DNA of 64,000 bases from the NCBI GenBank assembly GCA_964019695.1, contig OZ026515.1, positions 130,656,849 through 130,720,848 on the forward strand, read 5' to 3'. This DNA is from Loripinus fragilis. Its lineage: Eukaryota; Mollusca; Bivalvia; Lucinida; Lucinidae. Positions 36,760 to 48,189 of this stretch are shown here, in pieces. The notes below the pieces were generated by a model. It saw only the letters and a list, made by a program, of their open reading frames with translations. It did no database searches and was not told where the DNA came from. Both the position numbers and the translations under genes were made by a program. Every line of letters starts with the position of its first letter. Position 1 is the stretch's first letter.

Positions 36760-37600
36760 TGATCAAGCTATCTCAAAAATATTACAGCTACATGAAAGAA
36801 CTTCAAATGTAGTTAGTAAGTAAATTACCTGCAAGTGGTGTAATTTTTTTTAAAAAAGTTATTTCATTTTATTCGAGTTATTGTCCTTTGCAAAGGGTAT
36901 TGAAAACGTGTAATACTGATATCGCGAAAATTAATTTATCACATGACGTCGTGTATTAAAATCGATTAACCAATTGTGGTTAACAGATTTTCGGGAAACG
37001 TTACTATGACGTCCTTAACAACGTTGCATACATTATGACAAAATAATCACGTTTTTACGTAAGAAATAGAAATTCAAAACAATCTTTATGTCATATGATA
37101 AATAGAATCTAACATTAGTGCTCTTGTAACATTAAATTTATAAACTCGTCGCGAAAAAGAGATAAAATGCTCGGCAAGCCTCGCATTTTATCTCTTTCCT
37201 CCAACTCGTTTAATAAATTCAATAAAACATGAGCACTCATGCAAAATCCTCTATATAGCTACCAGCTGCAAGCATGGTCAGTTGATAGAAGATGGTGGGT
37301 ATATTATCTGGTGATTTTTTTTTTTTAAAAAAAAGTTATTTTATTTTTTTTAAATTTCCCTTTGCAAATTTGGGCATTGCAAACTTGTAATAAATGTATC
37401 TCAAAACCTTTTATAGCTGACATCATTAAACTTGGTCAACTGATAGAGGATGTGGAGTAGATTACTAGGTGAAATTTAATATAAAACCTATTGTATGTTC
37501 CTTCACATATTTGGTCATTAGAAGCTTTTAATCAGGATAATTTATCCCGAAAATTATTACAGCTTGGGGCTTCAAATGTTGCCAACTGATAGAGGAAAAT
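36760..37600 (+). repeat. Diverged tandem repeat (~150-170-bp units) split by element F1
   Basis: Units recur with attacagct, ttcaaatgt/aaacttggt, caactgatagagga, a ttaaaaaaagttattt box and cctttgcaaa. One unit lies before F1 (36760-36930) and at least two after it (37257-37600). Confidence 0.55.
36931..37256 (+). mobile_element. Family F element, copy 1
   Basis: Matches F2 (43646-43982) end to end. A short palindrome near the start (taaccaattgtggtta), gggaaacgtta, a tgacgtcc box and cgtttttacg are followed by a large terminal fold-back in which gagataaaatgc pairs with gcattttatctc and the flanking arms also pair. No ORF. Confidence 0.7.
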
Positions 37601-38162
37601 TAGTAGTATGGCTAGACGCTTTTAACTTAAGATGACCCCTGTCTTATAAAAAGAGTACCATCCTAATGGACAGGCAAATGGTTGGGGGCATAGTGTTTCA
37701 TGAACACAATGTCTAGTCGGTGGTAGATATCTGGTTCAATCTTATTTTATATGTTCAATTAGATTATTGCTTCCAGGCATGAGAATTCAATGACTCTTGT
37801 CTTTACCATACGCATCAAGATGCCTTCTTAATTCACTCTGCAAGGTTTCAACTATTAAACAACAAACGATTGACGTAAATATTAACGACAAACTCAAATT
37901 CCTGAAACCCTAGTAAATGCTGATTAACGCTTTTATTTACGGGCAAAAACATGTTCACAAATAGCAAGAAGCTATTTTTTCTCAGAAAGACGATTGTGAA
38001 ATTAGGCTTAGATTGTTGGCTCTAATAATTTTTCAGCGCAGTTCATTAAAATAATTTCCCATTATAAAAAGATTGGCTATAACATTAATGTATTGCAACA
38101 GACTGCATGCTTTGTGGTCAACCCAATCACCGTTGGCAACTTTGCTTTCCTATTTAATTGCA
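37601..38162. other. Gene-less stretch
   Basis: No repeat or frame recognised. Confidence 0.4.
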
Positions 38163-38410
38163 CGCCGGTGGGTCGGATCTCAGACTATGACCGCTCCGAC
38201 TTAAAGACATCTATTGATGAGATGGTAGGGGCCTGATGCTTTGGCTGTTTCTTGCAGTCTTTTGATCACCTGCTGGGAAAGGGGTGACATTTCGGCTCTC
38301 TTGTGTGTGATGTTTCCTTGTGTTTTTGTCACTTTTCCAAATGGTATCCCTGGTCAGGTGTGGTACTTGATTGTATTGATTTCTGATCTTTGCCTTCTTC
38401 CTTACTTTCC
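38163..38410 (+). repeat. R1 dispersed repeat
   Basis: Begins cggtgggtcggatctcagac, then gcctgatgctttggctg, tttgatcacctgctgggaaa, ggtatccctggtcaggtgtg and tgatctttgcct. Internally shortened relative to 45178-45905. Confidence 0.6.
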
Positions 38411-38461
38411 ACATGCATGTACCAGAGAGCTAAATTTAGCAAGCAAGAACATATGAGCATA

Positions 38462-38665
38462 TGAGCAGCGACATGAGATTTCCAACAATGTGAAATGTGC
38501 GCAGTCTGATCAGAGCCTTTGGTAGTCGCTTGACTATTCTATGACTGTTAAGCTACTGACTGAACGTCATTTGGAGTTTCTAAGCTTAAAAGGAGGTTGC
38601 ACAGGCTCGTCTGAGGCTACACTTGTCAAAATGCCGCATTGTTGGAAGTCACGTGTCGTGGCTCA
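38462..38665. mobile_element. TA-flanked MITE family N, copy 1
   Basis: tgagcagcgacatgagattt begins the left end; the complement of the right end reads tgagccacgacacgtgactt. ccaacaatg follows on both. TA flanks at 38460-38461 and 38666-38667. The interior has cgcagtctgatcagagcctt, as in copy 2 at 53001. Confidence 0.75.
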
Positions 38666-38827
38666 TATTAAAATAATGTAAGCTGTGGATAGGTAGATAC
38701 GACCTTTGTCAAGGCTGCTGTAATTCTTGATATCAGATTTTCACATACCAGAGAACGATCAAGCATATACATTTTTACAAAGCTTTTGAAGACAGTTTCA
38801 GCCAAAATTTAAGTGATAATGATCAGG

Positions 38828-39250
38828 AAATTCCACAATCACATATTGCAGACCAACCCACGGCACCGTAAGGACGGGCCACAGAACATTTATAGTTACA
38901 ATACATCTGTTAGACAATAATAGCAAAGCAAACTGCATTCTCTTCCTCTTCAAGAGGCAAAACTAGAATGGACACAAAGTAATGTATAACAGAACAAAGA
39001 CAGACACAGAACCCCCACAAACAATGGGAAGTACATTAAAGAATCACCGCCTTAGAACGGACAGCAGCCTAAACCACAGAGAGGCTTAAATGCATTTTAC
39101 TAGCGCTAAATCGTCGCCCTAGATTATGTTGCTGTTAAAACACAAATTAAAGTGTTTAGCTCGCATGATGGCTTTCTAACTATTGCAATGTATCATCACA
39201 GAGATACAATCAAATCAAATGAATACATTGTCGTGATACAAAGGAAAGGG
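38828..39250 (-). repeat. R1 dispersed repeat
   Basis: atcaggaaattccacaatca, cagaccaacccacggcaccg, ccgccttagaacggacagc and cgtcgccctagattatgttg occur in the same order as at 4195-4560. Confidence 0.65.
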
Positions 39251-40440
39251 CTGGCAAATAATGATACAAAGAAGAAATATCATTACCAATTTCAATGTTC
39301 ACACTGCACTCCGCAATGACAATCAACATTATCATCGAACATTTTACTGTCACATTATTATGAAGCGTCAATGACCGATTTAATATCTTCTTTGTTACCA
39401 AGAATATGGAATTTTAATAGTTACATCAAAAATATGGTAAAATAGATATTACGTTCAGTGCAGCTGAACTGTTCCAATTATTCACAGAGCGTATCTGTAG
39501 AAATCAATAACCGTGAAAATGATTAATGACTGTGCATGTCGACATTTAACAGCCTTTATATGTTATGAATGTTAGCCTTGGACAGGCTCTGATACGTGTC
39601 CCGATAACATAGAATGCCAATGAAGGTATTAAGAATCTCAATGTTCAGCGGTTCAAACAAAAATGAAAAAGCAAGTTCTGATACAAAATGAGCATGTCTG
39701 CATAAATCTGCGAAAAAATAGGCGGAGGATAATGACAGGATACACTCAGAATTCCTTCTTTGAAGCCTCAACGGGTGCATAAAACTGGGCGTTTTGTGAG
39801 CGCTCTATATGCCTGAGGCAGGGGGCCGCAAAACGCGAATATTATAACCGAAAATACTACTACTAAATCTGCGAAATTCAATATTGTGCATGGTTTTGTT
39901 TACGATAATAGGGAACTAATACATACGTCAACGTACATTTTAGACGTTGAAATCATTGTTTTAAGTCTTTTTATACATTATTTACCAAATAAGGTGTCGT
40001 TTCCATATGAAGAAAACCGTGATGAACACGTTATGTGACAAGCGTTATACTCTCTCCCCAGCCAGCAAGGAGTCTGGGACTAGACTTGTGCAGTTGTTTC
40101 AGTATCTTTTACCCTGGTCACAATACTACTAAAGATATATACATTTTCTCTTCTAAAGCTTCAAACAGTTTGAAAGAGTTAAATTGCTATTATAGTGTGG
40201 ATAATTTCTTCGTAATATGCACATTTCAACTATTTGGACGATTTCCAGTCTATCGGCCAACCAGCGAAACGTTATCATCGGTCTGTAAAGGGTTAAACTT
40301 ATTAACAGGTTGATCATTTTTGATAAACGTGTCGAAAGAAATGCGTGTGTCTCTTCTTCATACAATGTACTGTCCTGCCAGCCAAGAGTGACAGTGACGT
40401 CATGTTTGTTTACAAAGTTATTAGGAACTTAGAATCGATA
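39251..40440. other. Gene-less stretch
   Basis: Frames up to 92 codons (40035-40313) without a recognised domain. Confidence 0.4.
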
Positions 40441-40562
40441 GATCACTTGTGTATTAATCCTATCCACAGGATATGGTTAATACACAAATGATCTCTCGAT
40501 TGATCACTTGTGTATTAATTCTATCCGCAGGATAGGATTAATACACACATGATCTCTCATTT
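40441..40562. repeat. Two tandem palindromes (61-bp period)
   Basis: Each unit is itself a hairpin: gatcacttgtgtattaatcc pairs with ggttaatacacaaatgatc, and in unit 2 gatcacttgtgtattaattc pairs with gattaatacacacatgatc. The core is ctatccNcaggata. Confidence 0.8.
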
Positions 40563-40795
40563 GATCATACTCACTTACTATTTTTGTTTGGACTTTTCAT
40601 CCATTTCCTTAAATGCATATTAGTTACTAAAATAGACATATCATGGCAGAACGTATGTCAAGTTTGTTTATAAGTAAAACAACAAACTTACCACTTTCCT
40701 GAATTATGACACTTATGAAAAAGACAACATAATTGGAAACATTAATTGTGCTTTCATCGTAGCGCAAGTTGCTTATTGATTTGCAAAAAAAAAAA

Positions 40796-40992
40796 CCTTG
40801 GCCCTAGGTTAAACATTATTTTTCATGCTCAACTAAGGTGAGTTTAAAAATGATAATGCTCATAAAATGTGAAAATTGTTGGCATTTGATCATTTATTAG
40901 CATGATAACAATACATCTGAAAGATTAAAAGCAAGCAAATATCTGTTGTTTTCAGCAGTTAAGTTGAACATGAAAATAGCTTTATAACCTCT
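40796..40992. mobile_element. MITE family C, copy 3
   Basis: Inverted ends with catgctcaactaaggtgagt at left and agttgaacatga..ttataacctc at right, plus the family interior gattaaaagcaagcaaa. More diverged than copies 2 and 4. Confidence 0.5.
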
Positions 40993-41267
40993 TTTTCAAA
41001 ATATCTATGTATGATTGACCTTGTTAAATGGATAATAATTTTGGTTTCCCTGATTTTGGCACGTTGTATGCGTTAAATTTCAAGACAAATATTTTGGTTA
41101 ATGTATTTGAGTTTATAATATCAAATAATGCAGCTCATGTTGATTTATCATGTTCTTTGGTATGTCATCTGGTTCCCCGTAGTATAATTAAGACTCATCA
41201 AAGGGGTGCTTGACAGTGCTTCATTAGTGAATATTTTTTGTTTTCTATATTTCATGTTTATCTTTGA

Positions 41268-41412
41268 TATGCTGTCTTATCTGTTCGTTGTAGCCTTGTG
41301 ATCACCTTCTTGTGAGTTGTACTTTCTTGTGTTTTGTCACTTACCCATATGGTGTCCAAGGTCAGGTGTGGTACTTGATTGTATCGATACCTGATCTTTG
41401 CCTTCCTATCTA
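41268..41412 (+). repeat. R1 dispersed repeat, distal part
   Basis: tgatcaccttcttgtgagtt, atggtgtccaaggtcaggtg, gtacttgattgtatcgatac and ctgatctttgcctt match 38230-38410. Confidence 0.6.
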
Positions 41413-43384
41413 CTTAAATTGGCTTAATTAATTAAAAAAAATATAGGTTAACTTCTGAAACCATTGTACTGACGTAGTACATGCGATGGAATTCAATTTG
41501 TGTATGTTCTATTTAGCAACAAACGGTTATATTTATGCTGTTTATGCTTCTGTGAACTCTGTCAGCTGTTGATTCTATGACAAATTAGTGACCGCACGTC
41601 AACACAAAGGGCTAGACGCTGGAAAAAAAGGAGCACCATGTAAAACAGAATCAATAAAAATCATTCAAATTACGAACCGGTGTTTAAGATGCCAGGCTGA
41701 CAATGGTACAACAACATGCCAGATCAATGGCTAGAAATTTGTCCATGAGACTTACATTGGTCAAGACAAACAGAAAAATTGAGCGAAATATTTTTTTATT
41801 TCTTTGCCATTAGTGTTAATATTTGTTATGGGTGCGCAATAGAACCGTCTAATTGAGACAATGGGCCGGTTCTTTTGAGTACCCACAATATATGTTTAAG
41901 TTGAGAAATAAGAAATCATATTTTAACTACACGCTCTTATCAAAATATAAACATATAATACAATTCATAACTTATCGAGATGGTGTTCTTTTAGTATGTT
42001 GTTGAATCGACAGCAAGAAAATATTTTTATGATTCGAGAATCGCCATGTCCATTCTGTGTCGTCTTTTGGATATAGGTATACTTTAATTTGGTGAGACTA
42101 GTTAATCTACAGGCCAGTCGATTCAATGCCTAATCCTAATTTTACGGCAGCTTAGACGCTGCTCACGGCGATTTGTTTCTTGTAGAAACCTTAGAAGGCT
42201 ACACACAGACCTGAACTAGATGTGATCATTAGACTGAATATGAGCATTATTATTTGGAATTGAAGACAGCATAGATTTTTTTATTTGGGAAGTGGAACCA
42301 TTATGTTTGAAAGCGATTTTCAAAACAATCAGTTGGCTTAACAATTTAACCAAATTGAAACTTAAAATAGTGGCTGGTGATAACGAATGCTGTATTTATT
42401 TGCTTAAACAATAGCCAACAAATCATAAGGACTCTTATCAGACTGCGTCACGCGGAACTATATACAGTTTTGTCCACCAAAGTATTCATATAACAGCAGA
42501 TGACACTATAGACGTTTTACTGCACTATTAAGGTGAATTGGTTAGGAGACAGAGAGATTATGTTAACTTGAAGTTGATGCCAGTTAGAAAACATGATGAT
42601 ATACTTGTCTATGCGCATAGTCAAGCGCTTATTCAGATTGGCAACTATAAGGTCACAACACCTCTATATTTGCCCACATAAAACAGAGAGGTAAAATAAT
42701 TTCAATCTATAAAAGTTGCTTGCAACATGAATTGGCGTCTGACAAAGATGTTAAAAGCAACAAGAAAAATGAGTTTTACATAATTATGTAACACGATAAA
42801 TTAAAAATCAATAAAGTTTAATTGGTCAATATTTAATCAATACACGATATTTCTAGTTTGGCGTGAAAAATAGCTGTCTTTGTGTTATAGGATCTCTTCG
42901 CACTTAGTTTATCTAATAGGAAAGGTTCAAATTTGAAGTACTAATTTTCGTTAAATTATCATTCAACTCCCAGGTCCTCTCTGACATTCACTTGACAAAA
43001 ACGCAGCTAGAAAATACTTTTTGAATTTCAAGTTAGACCAAGGAATTACTTCATTCTTATTCAACAGTCTTAACTGTAACATCTTCTTTATTGTGGCTCA
43101 ACCGTGAAAGCCCATGTACATAATGGTACGATTGGCTGACTAAAGATGCTAGCACTGGAGTGTTTACCTTCACGTTGTTTAAGTTATGGTGTTGATTATG
43201 CTCTATAATACGTTATAGTACATACCAGATATCTCACTGCTTTTAATGTGATTGTAGATTCATACACGTTGGGCGACATAACCCCTATTATAATTACAAT
43301 GCACTGGTGCATGTGTGACTCAAAATCTCAAACAGCCTCTGCATTACCCAATTTAATTGTTTTATGTATAATTGCATGTAGGTA
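41413..43384. other. Gene-less stretch with a small palindrome
   Basis: 41829-41888 is an imperfect fold-back (tgggtgcgcaatagaaccg vs cggttcttttgagtaccca). A single-arm relative, ctcaaaagaaccgtctcaat, lies at about 10868. The remainder is AT-rich with no recognised feature. Confidence 0.45.
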
Positions 43385-43512
43385 AACGTTGATAGTATGC
43401 TTCCTTGCTTTGTTTGTCTTCCTGGTGTCTCGTGATTGTTGTGTGGCTCTTCCTTACAATGCCATGGGTTTGTCTGCAGTTTGTGAGTGTGGTGTTTCCT
43501 GATCATACTCAC
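43385..43512 (+). repeat. R1 dispersed repeat, distal part
   Basis: ccttgctttgtttgtcttcc, gtggctcttccttacaatgc, gggtttgtctgcagtttgtg and ctgatcatactcactta form the canonical distal end. Confidence 0.6.
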
Positions 43513-43645
43513 TTACTATTTGTGACAAATTGACTATATTTTGAAGCATTATTGGATTTAACTATTTTTAATCTTAATATTTAGATTTGTGTTTATGAAT
43601 TTCAGTAGTTTCTGAATCATGTAAATCTTTGGTTTTTAATACACT

Positions 43646-43982
43646 TTATCATATGAAGTCGCGTCTGGGAGTGAAATAACGCCATGCAATAAAATCGATA
43701 AACCACTAGTGGTTTATAGATTTACGGGAAACGTTATGACGTCCATAAAAACGTTGCGTACGTAATGACAAAATTATAACGTTTTTACGCCAGAAATCCT
43801 ATTTCAAAGTATTTGTCATATGATAAATAGAATCTAACATTCGCGCTCTTGTATTATTGAATTTATTTAACTCGTTGCGAAAAAGAGATAAGATGCTCGG
43901 CAAGCCTCGCATTTTATCTCTTTTCCCCAACTCGTTTAATAAATTCAATAAAACATGAGCACTCATGTAAGATCCTCTATTT
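43646..43982 (+). mobile_element. Family F element, copy 2
   Basis: The near-5' palindrome is aaaccactagtggttt, followed by gggaaacgttatgacgtcc and cgtttttacgcc. The terminal fold-back spans 43826-43982: aatagaatctaacattcgcg..attgaattta pairs with taaattcaat..gatcctctatt, with gagataa/ttatctc at the core. Confidence 0.75.
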
Positions 43983-44001
43983 CCTTCACCTCTCAATTTA
44001 T

Positions 44002-45121
44002 TTACACTATGTAATTGTAAAGGGTTATCCAGCGCAACTTAATTATACAAACGCCTGGCAATGGAGTAATAAAGACAATGCCTTCTGAATAAGGTTTTTG
44101 CAAGCAACTAGCTGAGGAAATGAGAGCTGATTGCTTTGCTTCATTTTTGGCCAGCGACGATTTAAACAACAGCAGTAGCAAGAAAAAGCACACGGGACCA
44201 GATCTGGTGAGTAAGGTGGATGTTAGAGAACAATGACACCTCTTTTATCTTTAATATTACGTCGCAATGCTAGCTTTATGTGAAGAGGCATTGACTTGTA
44301 GGAGATAAAATCCACACATACTAGTTTTCAGACAACGCCAAGTTTTATAATACCAGTTTAATATTCTCAGCACTTAACATTGACTGTGTTGCCTTTAGCC
44401 TAATGTAATTGAAGGTTGCTCCATGTATAGAGAAGAACATTGCATCCATAACACACTATGTACTCATTTTCCTTTTTGCAATGCATTGTCTTGTATTATG
44501 TTTAGTGGCCCACACCGGTATTCCTATTCTTTCACTGAGGTTTAAATATTGAATCCATCTTTCGTCACCTGTCACTTTATTTGAAAACTTGCGTCTATTA
44601 TACAGTATAATCTGTGTAAAACGGCCAATTAAAGGTAGGCAAGACAAAGATCTTAATGACAAATGGTAACTTAATGAAGGTTGAAAATATTGCAGAATGC
44701 TCCCCTTGCAGCATTCTGCAATATATTTGACATGCATCAAGCGATAATTGGTCTTGAAAACAAATGTTCGGTCTTTTGGAAAGTGGTGTTTTTTACATAG
44801 GTTTTACTGTACTTTTGGCAAAGTCTCAACTGCTTTTTGGACAGAATAGGGCGTTCCTGTTTTTGGTTCTTCGCAAACCAAATAACGAAACCAACGAGCA
44901 ATTTTCCTCTGCATCTTCAGCATATTGCGCAGATTGTTTATCATACTAGCAATCTGTTGAGCAATGTATCTTGAATCAGTTCTTACAAGATCGTCCACAT
45001 TTTCTTTCATTTTTAAAACTTTCACAGTTACCATTATTTCTGATGTAGAAGCGTTCTTAACAGATTCTAACTCAGAGTTTAATTTGATCACCCAGCTGCA
45101 AACTGTTGATAATCAGGCGAC
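44002..45121 (-). pseudogene. Mariner-type transposase pseudogene, interrupted
   Basis: Two minus-strand blocks, about 44812-45121 and 44002-44600, read as mariner-family transposase in order. The first contains DDLVRTDSRYIAQQIASM, then KIARWFRYLV. The second has VTGDERWIQY with the first catalytic Asp (codon at 44564-44566), LQVNASSHKA where the second Asp is Val (44293-44295), HPPYSPDL, and FKSSLAKNE. The third catalytic codon (near 44188) is damaged by a one-base loss that shifts frame. Spacing between the second and third sites is about 34 codons, as in DD34D mariners. There are further stops, and a 207-bp MITE splits the frame. Enzymatically dead. No flanking mariner TIRs found: F2 lies at one side and R1 at the other. 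Confidence 0.75.
44603..44809. mobile_element. TA-flanked fold-back MITE M1, copy 3
   Basis: cagtataatctgtgtaaaac and the complement of ggttttactg form the ends, with TA at 44601-44602 and 44810-44811. The central palindrome is attgcagaatgctcc / gcagcattctgcaat. It lies inside the transposase pseudogene and separates its two blocks, so it inserted after the mariner copy. Confidence 0.85.
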
Positions 45122-45177
45122 AGTCTGCATGCCTGGTTGTAAATCCAATCACGTTTTATAGCTATCGTGCCCAATTT

Positions 45178-45905
45178 CACGACGGTGGGTTAGGCCTCAG
45201 AACCAATGATGGTCCTAACGAAAATCTTTAATACGTTGGTCAGTGCCTGATGCTTGTCTTTGGCTGGGGCCATCGAGACTCAACTCGAGGTTTTCTTGAG
45301 CTCTGACTGTCTGTAAGTAATTATTCATTTTCTTTGTTTCCTTATAGTGTGTTAATTTATTTAGATTGTTTGTCTGTGATGATGCATTACATTAGTTAAG
45401 AAGAAATCTAAACAATTTTGTGTTTAAACAACACATAATTGAGGGGGGGGGAATTTGGCGCCAGTAAATGCTTTTAAGCCTCCACCCTGTGGTTTAGGCT
45501 GCTGTCCGTTCTAAGGCGGTGGTTGTGTTGATGTTGATTCATTGTTTTATGTACCTCCAAAAATGTCCTTCCAATTTTAGCGAGTTTTACACGAGCGTTG
45601 ATATATACGTAAGACCTAAACCCGTTTTACATCCATTTTTACACTACTGCTTAAAGATGGACCATACACAAAAGTACTATCATCTGTGTTTCAAGCGTAC
45701 AGGTATGAATTAAGATAACGATGTTTACATGTATATAAATAATAAATTTATGGTTTATTTACAGCTTAAGATTTCAATAGACAGGTTGCAATATATTTAA
45801 ATCACCATCGTAGTCTTTGTGTGTAGATGTTCTATTTTCCATTCCTCGTGGTACCTTGGGTTGGTCTGTTGTTGTGTCATTTCCTGATCTTGCTCGCCTG
45901 TTTAA
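45178..45905 (+). repeat. R1 dispersed repeat, long plus-strand copy
   Basis: gacggtgggttaggcctcag, cctgatgcttgtctttggct, ggcgccagtaaatgctttta and ctgtccgttctaaggcggtg run collinearly to 45560. Unrelated sequence follows to about 45828, then the distal ttcctcgtggtaccttgggt and cctgatcttgctcgcct. The roughly 270-bp interruption is probably an insertion. Confidence 0.6.
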
Positions 45906-46059
45906 GGTCCTCCTGTTGCGTTTCAATGTTGTATTTTCAGAATATATCTGCTTTATATTGGAGCTGAATGTTTACAGTTATTGTTTTGTCAAAGCATTTG
46001 CGTCGTACACTCAGATGACACACTTGAATAGCTAATATTTGTCGTCTTGTTTGTTATAA

Positions 46060-46623
46060 GGTAATTCCAAAGCAAAAATCTCTTGTTATAATCTCCATTG
46101 CAAATTTAAACGTCATTTTTAAACCCTAATTAGTTTAGAACAGAGACAAATTTACTGATGGTAACACAGATAATTTAGCCTCTTCACAGAAACAATGCAT
46201 TTGGAGTTTGTGACATGTTGCGGATATATTCAGCGTATTCAGCTACAAAACCTACAATGTAGCTAGAAAATCTTATCATTGTGTGGTAGCTAGTTTACCT
46301 ACTAATCTCATGAGATCTATTAGCAAAGACACTGGTCTGGGCCTTTGTCATTCGAACGAAACAAAGACATGTTTTCTCCTAACGATGCCCAGTTGCACTA
46401 AGAGAAATGTCAGATACGATCCAGATTTAGGTTGTAGGAAACCGTTCACAAATTAAGCAAACACAAAGCGACCTTTTACTTTAATACATAAACAAAATAG
46501 ATCGCCAACGAACTAATTTTAAACAGCGTTTTGAGTCAGAACTCATGAGTTTCGAGTTGAAAACTTCGACTTACAAGAAATGATATTCTAGGTTTATTCT
46601 CAATACTTTTGCAATGAAAAGAT

Positions 46624-46659
<36 letters not shown>

Positions 46660-47130
46660 CATGCTGATTAGCAATTTCAGAAGTGCCAAACAGTGCGCCA
46701 CATTATATTCCATTTATTGAACGATCAGTGTTTAATTCTATGGCTATGCTTTATTTATGTTTAATTTTTTTTTCATTTTTGATGGGAAAAGTATTTAGAT
46801 TAAATTTACGATAAAACAACTGAGAAATTGGTTGAGAGTTTCCAAATTGCCACATGAGGTATTGGTTTTATTTGATTTTTCTTTAAAAATATTTAGTCAA
46901 TTTGCATACATGGTTCATCAAAAGTCATCAAACGAGTTTACACAATGCGCTTAGTGATTTTATGGGCAATGAATCATGAATTGGTACCGTCACCCCGCTT
47001 CTGAGAATATACTTTTCACAAGAATTTAAGTCAAGAGATACAATGGTTTGAATGAGGATAACCAGTGGATCCTTTAATGGACCCTTCATGTTTATACACT
47101 GTCCAGAAAAATCCAATTTCCACTATGATA
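46060..47130. other. Gene-less stretch with a CT microsatellite
   Basis: (CT)n at 46627-46657 is followed by ggcatgctgattagcaattt, which loosely resembles text beside the CT box of minus-strand R1 copies. Otherwise AT-rich with no recognised feature. Confidence 0.45.
46627..46657 (+). repeat. (CT)n microsatellite
   Basis: About 15 uninterrupted CT dinucleotides. Confidence 0.95.
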
Positions 47131-47135
47131 ATAAT

Positions 47136-47721
47136 TGATTATTAATTAACAAAACAATAAATAAATAAAAAAAATAATAAAGAATAAGCTAAATAAATGT
47201 AAAGGAAAATCACATATTGAAGTGGATGTTGAAATGTCATGGGAAAAGGGTAAAATATATGTGGACGAATAAATCCCTTTATTTTGCACACACCACAAAG
47301 GGGTATTTAAAATTCAATTACTAATCACAGGTTATGACAAAAAAGCCAAACTCTTCCTGTCCCAACTGTGTTTCTTACATACTTTATGAGCTATATAGTT
47401 TTTTCTAATCAGTTAAACTACAAATGTGTGTTGAGATAAATACCCAAAGGCAACGTGTTAAGGGTGAGAGAATAAGACATTTTAAAGGAGTTAGTAAATA
47501 TGTAGATTTCAGCATGATCGGTAAACCATCGTAAACTAAAGGTTTTGGATTTCTAAAAAGTTAATATAATATAAATGGGATACCCCATTTGACACTAAAA
47601 TGTTATGATTGAAGAAACCTACATATATTTGTTTTGTTGAACTTTGTCAAATTGAGTACTGTCTTGTTTCATTTCTAAAACTTTAACTCACATTCCTGAC
47701 CCGAAATCTCAAAGTCGGACA
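47136..47721 (-). repeat. 3' LTR (586 bp)
   Basis: On the minus strand it begins tgtccgactttgagatttcg and ends near aataatca. Collinear with 49789-50398 throughout, for example actacaaatgtgtgttgaga and aaggcaacgtgttaa. An AATAAA lies on the minus strand at 47278-47283. It lacks an indel of about 36 bp seen in the other LTR. Confidence 0.85.
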
Positions 47722-47757
47722 TCTGATGTAAGATGACCCGGGTAGTGATAATCACAA

Positions 47758-47895
47758 AAAAGTAAGTGAGTATGATCACGAAATACCACAATCACAAACA
47801 ACAAACAAACTCGTGTCACCACCACGAAGAGCCACACAGCAATCACAAGATGCTAAGAAGACAAACTAAGCAAAGCAACAAGCTCTCTCTTCCAC
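47758..47895 (-). repeat. R1 copy inside the LTR element
   Basis: aagtgagtatgatcacgaaa, taccacaatcac, accaccacgaagagccacac and agcaaagcaacaagctctct match the distal half of R1. It lies just inside the 3' LTR where a polypurine tract would be expected; none is seen. Confidence 0.6.
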
Positions 47896-48150
47896 TAACG
47901 TGCTGCGATTAGCAGAAATTAGATTTAGAAAGTTAAAACTCTGAATTGGTGTCTACAATTCTGGAAGAAAAATCTGAAATTAAACAGTCAGAATTCATAG
48001 AGCATAATTCTGATAATAAAATTTGTACAATGGAATTAGACATAAAAGATCTGAAATTTCAAAGAAATGAGATCTTTAATTCTTATTCCAAAGATTTAGG
48101 TCTATTGAAAGAATTTAAGAAACATAACAATGCAGTCAAATAAAAATTAG
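47896..48150 (+). pseudogene. Inverted duplicate of the gag coiled-coil segment
   Basis: Plus-strand sequence from actaacgtgctg through aatctgaaattaaacagt and caaagaaatgagat matches the minus strand of 49500-49745. It stays open for 65 codons (47946-48143, Glu/Lys/Leu-rich, likely coiled coil), longer than the copy in normal orientation, which hits a stop. Opposite in orientation to every other part of the element. Confidence 0.7.
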
Positions 48151-48189
48151 TCAACATATTTAAATAAACTGCACAAAATGACAGCCACA

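Noticed and set aside
44456..44740. 94-codon minus-strand frame taken as one protein
   Set aside because: It joins M1 MITE sequence to the transposase block; only the part left of 44601 is transposase-derived.
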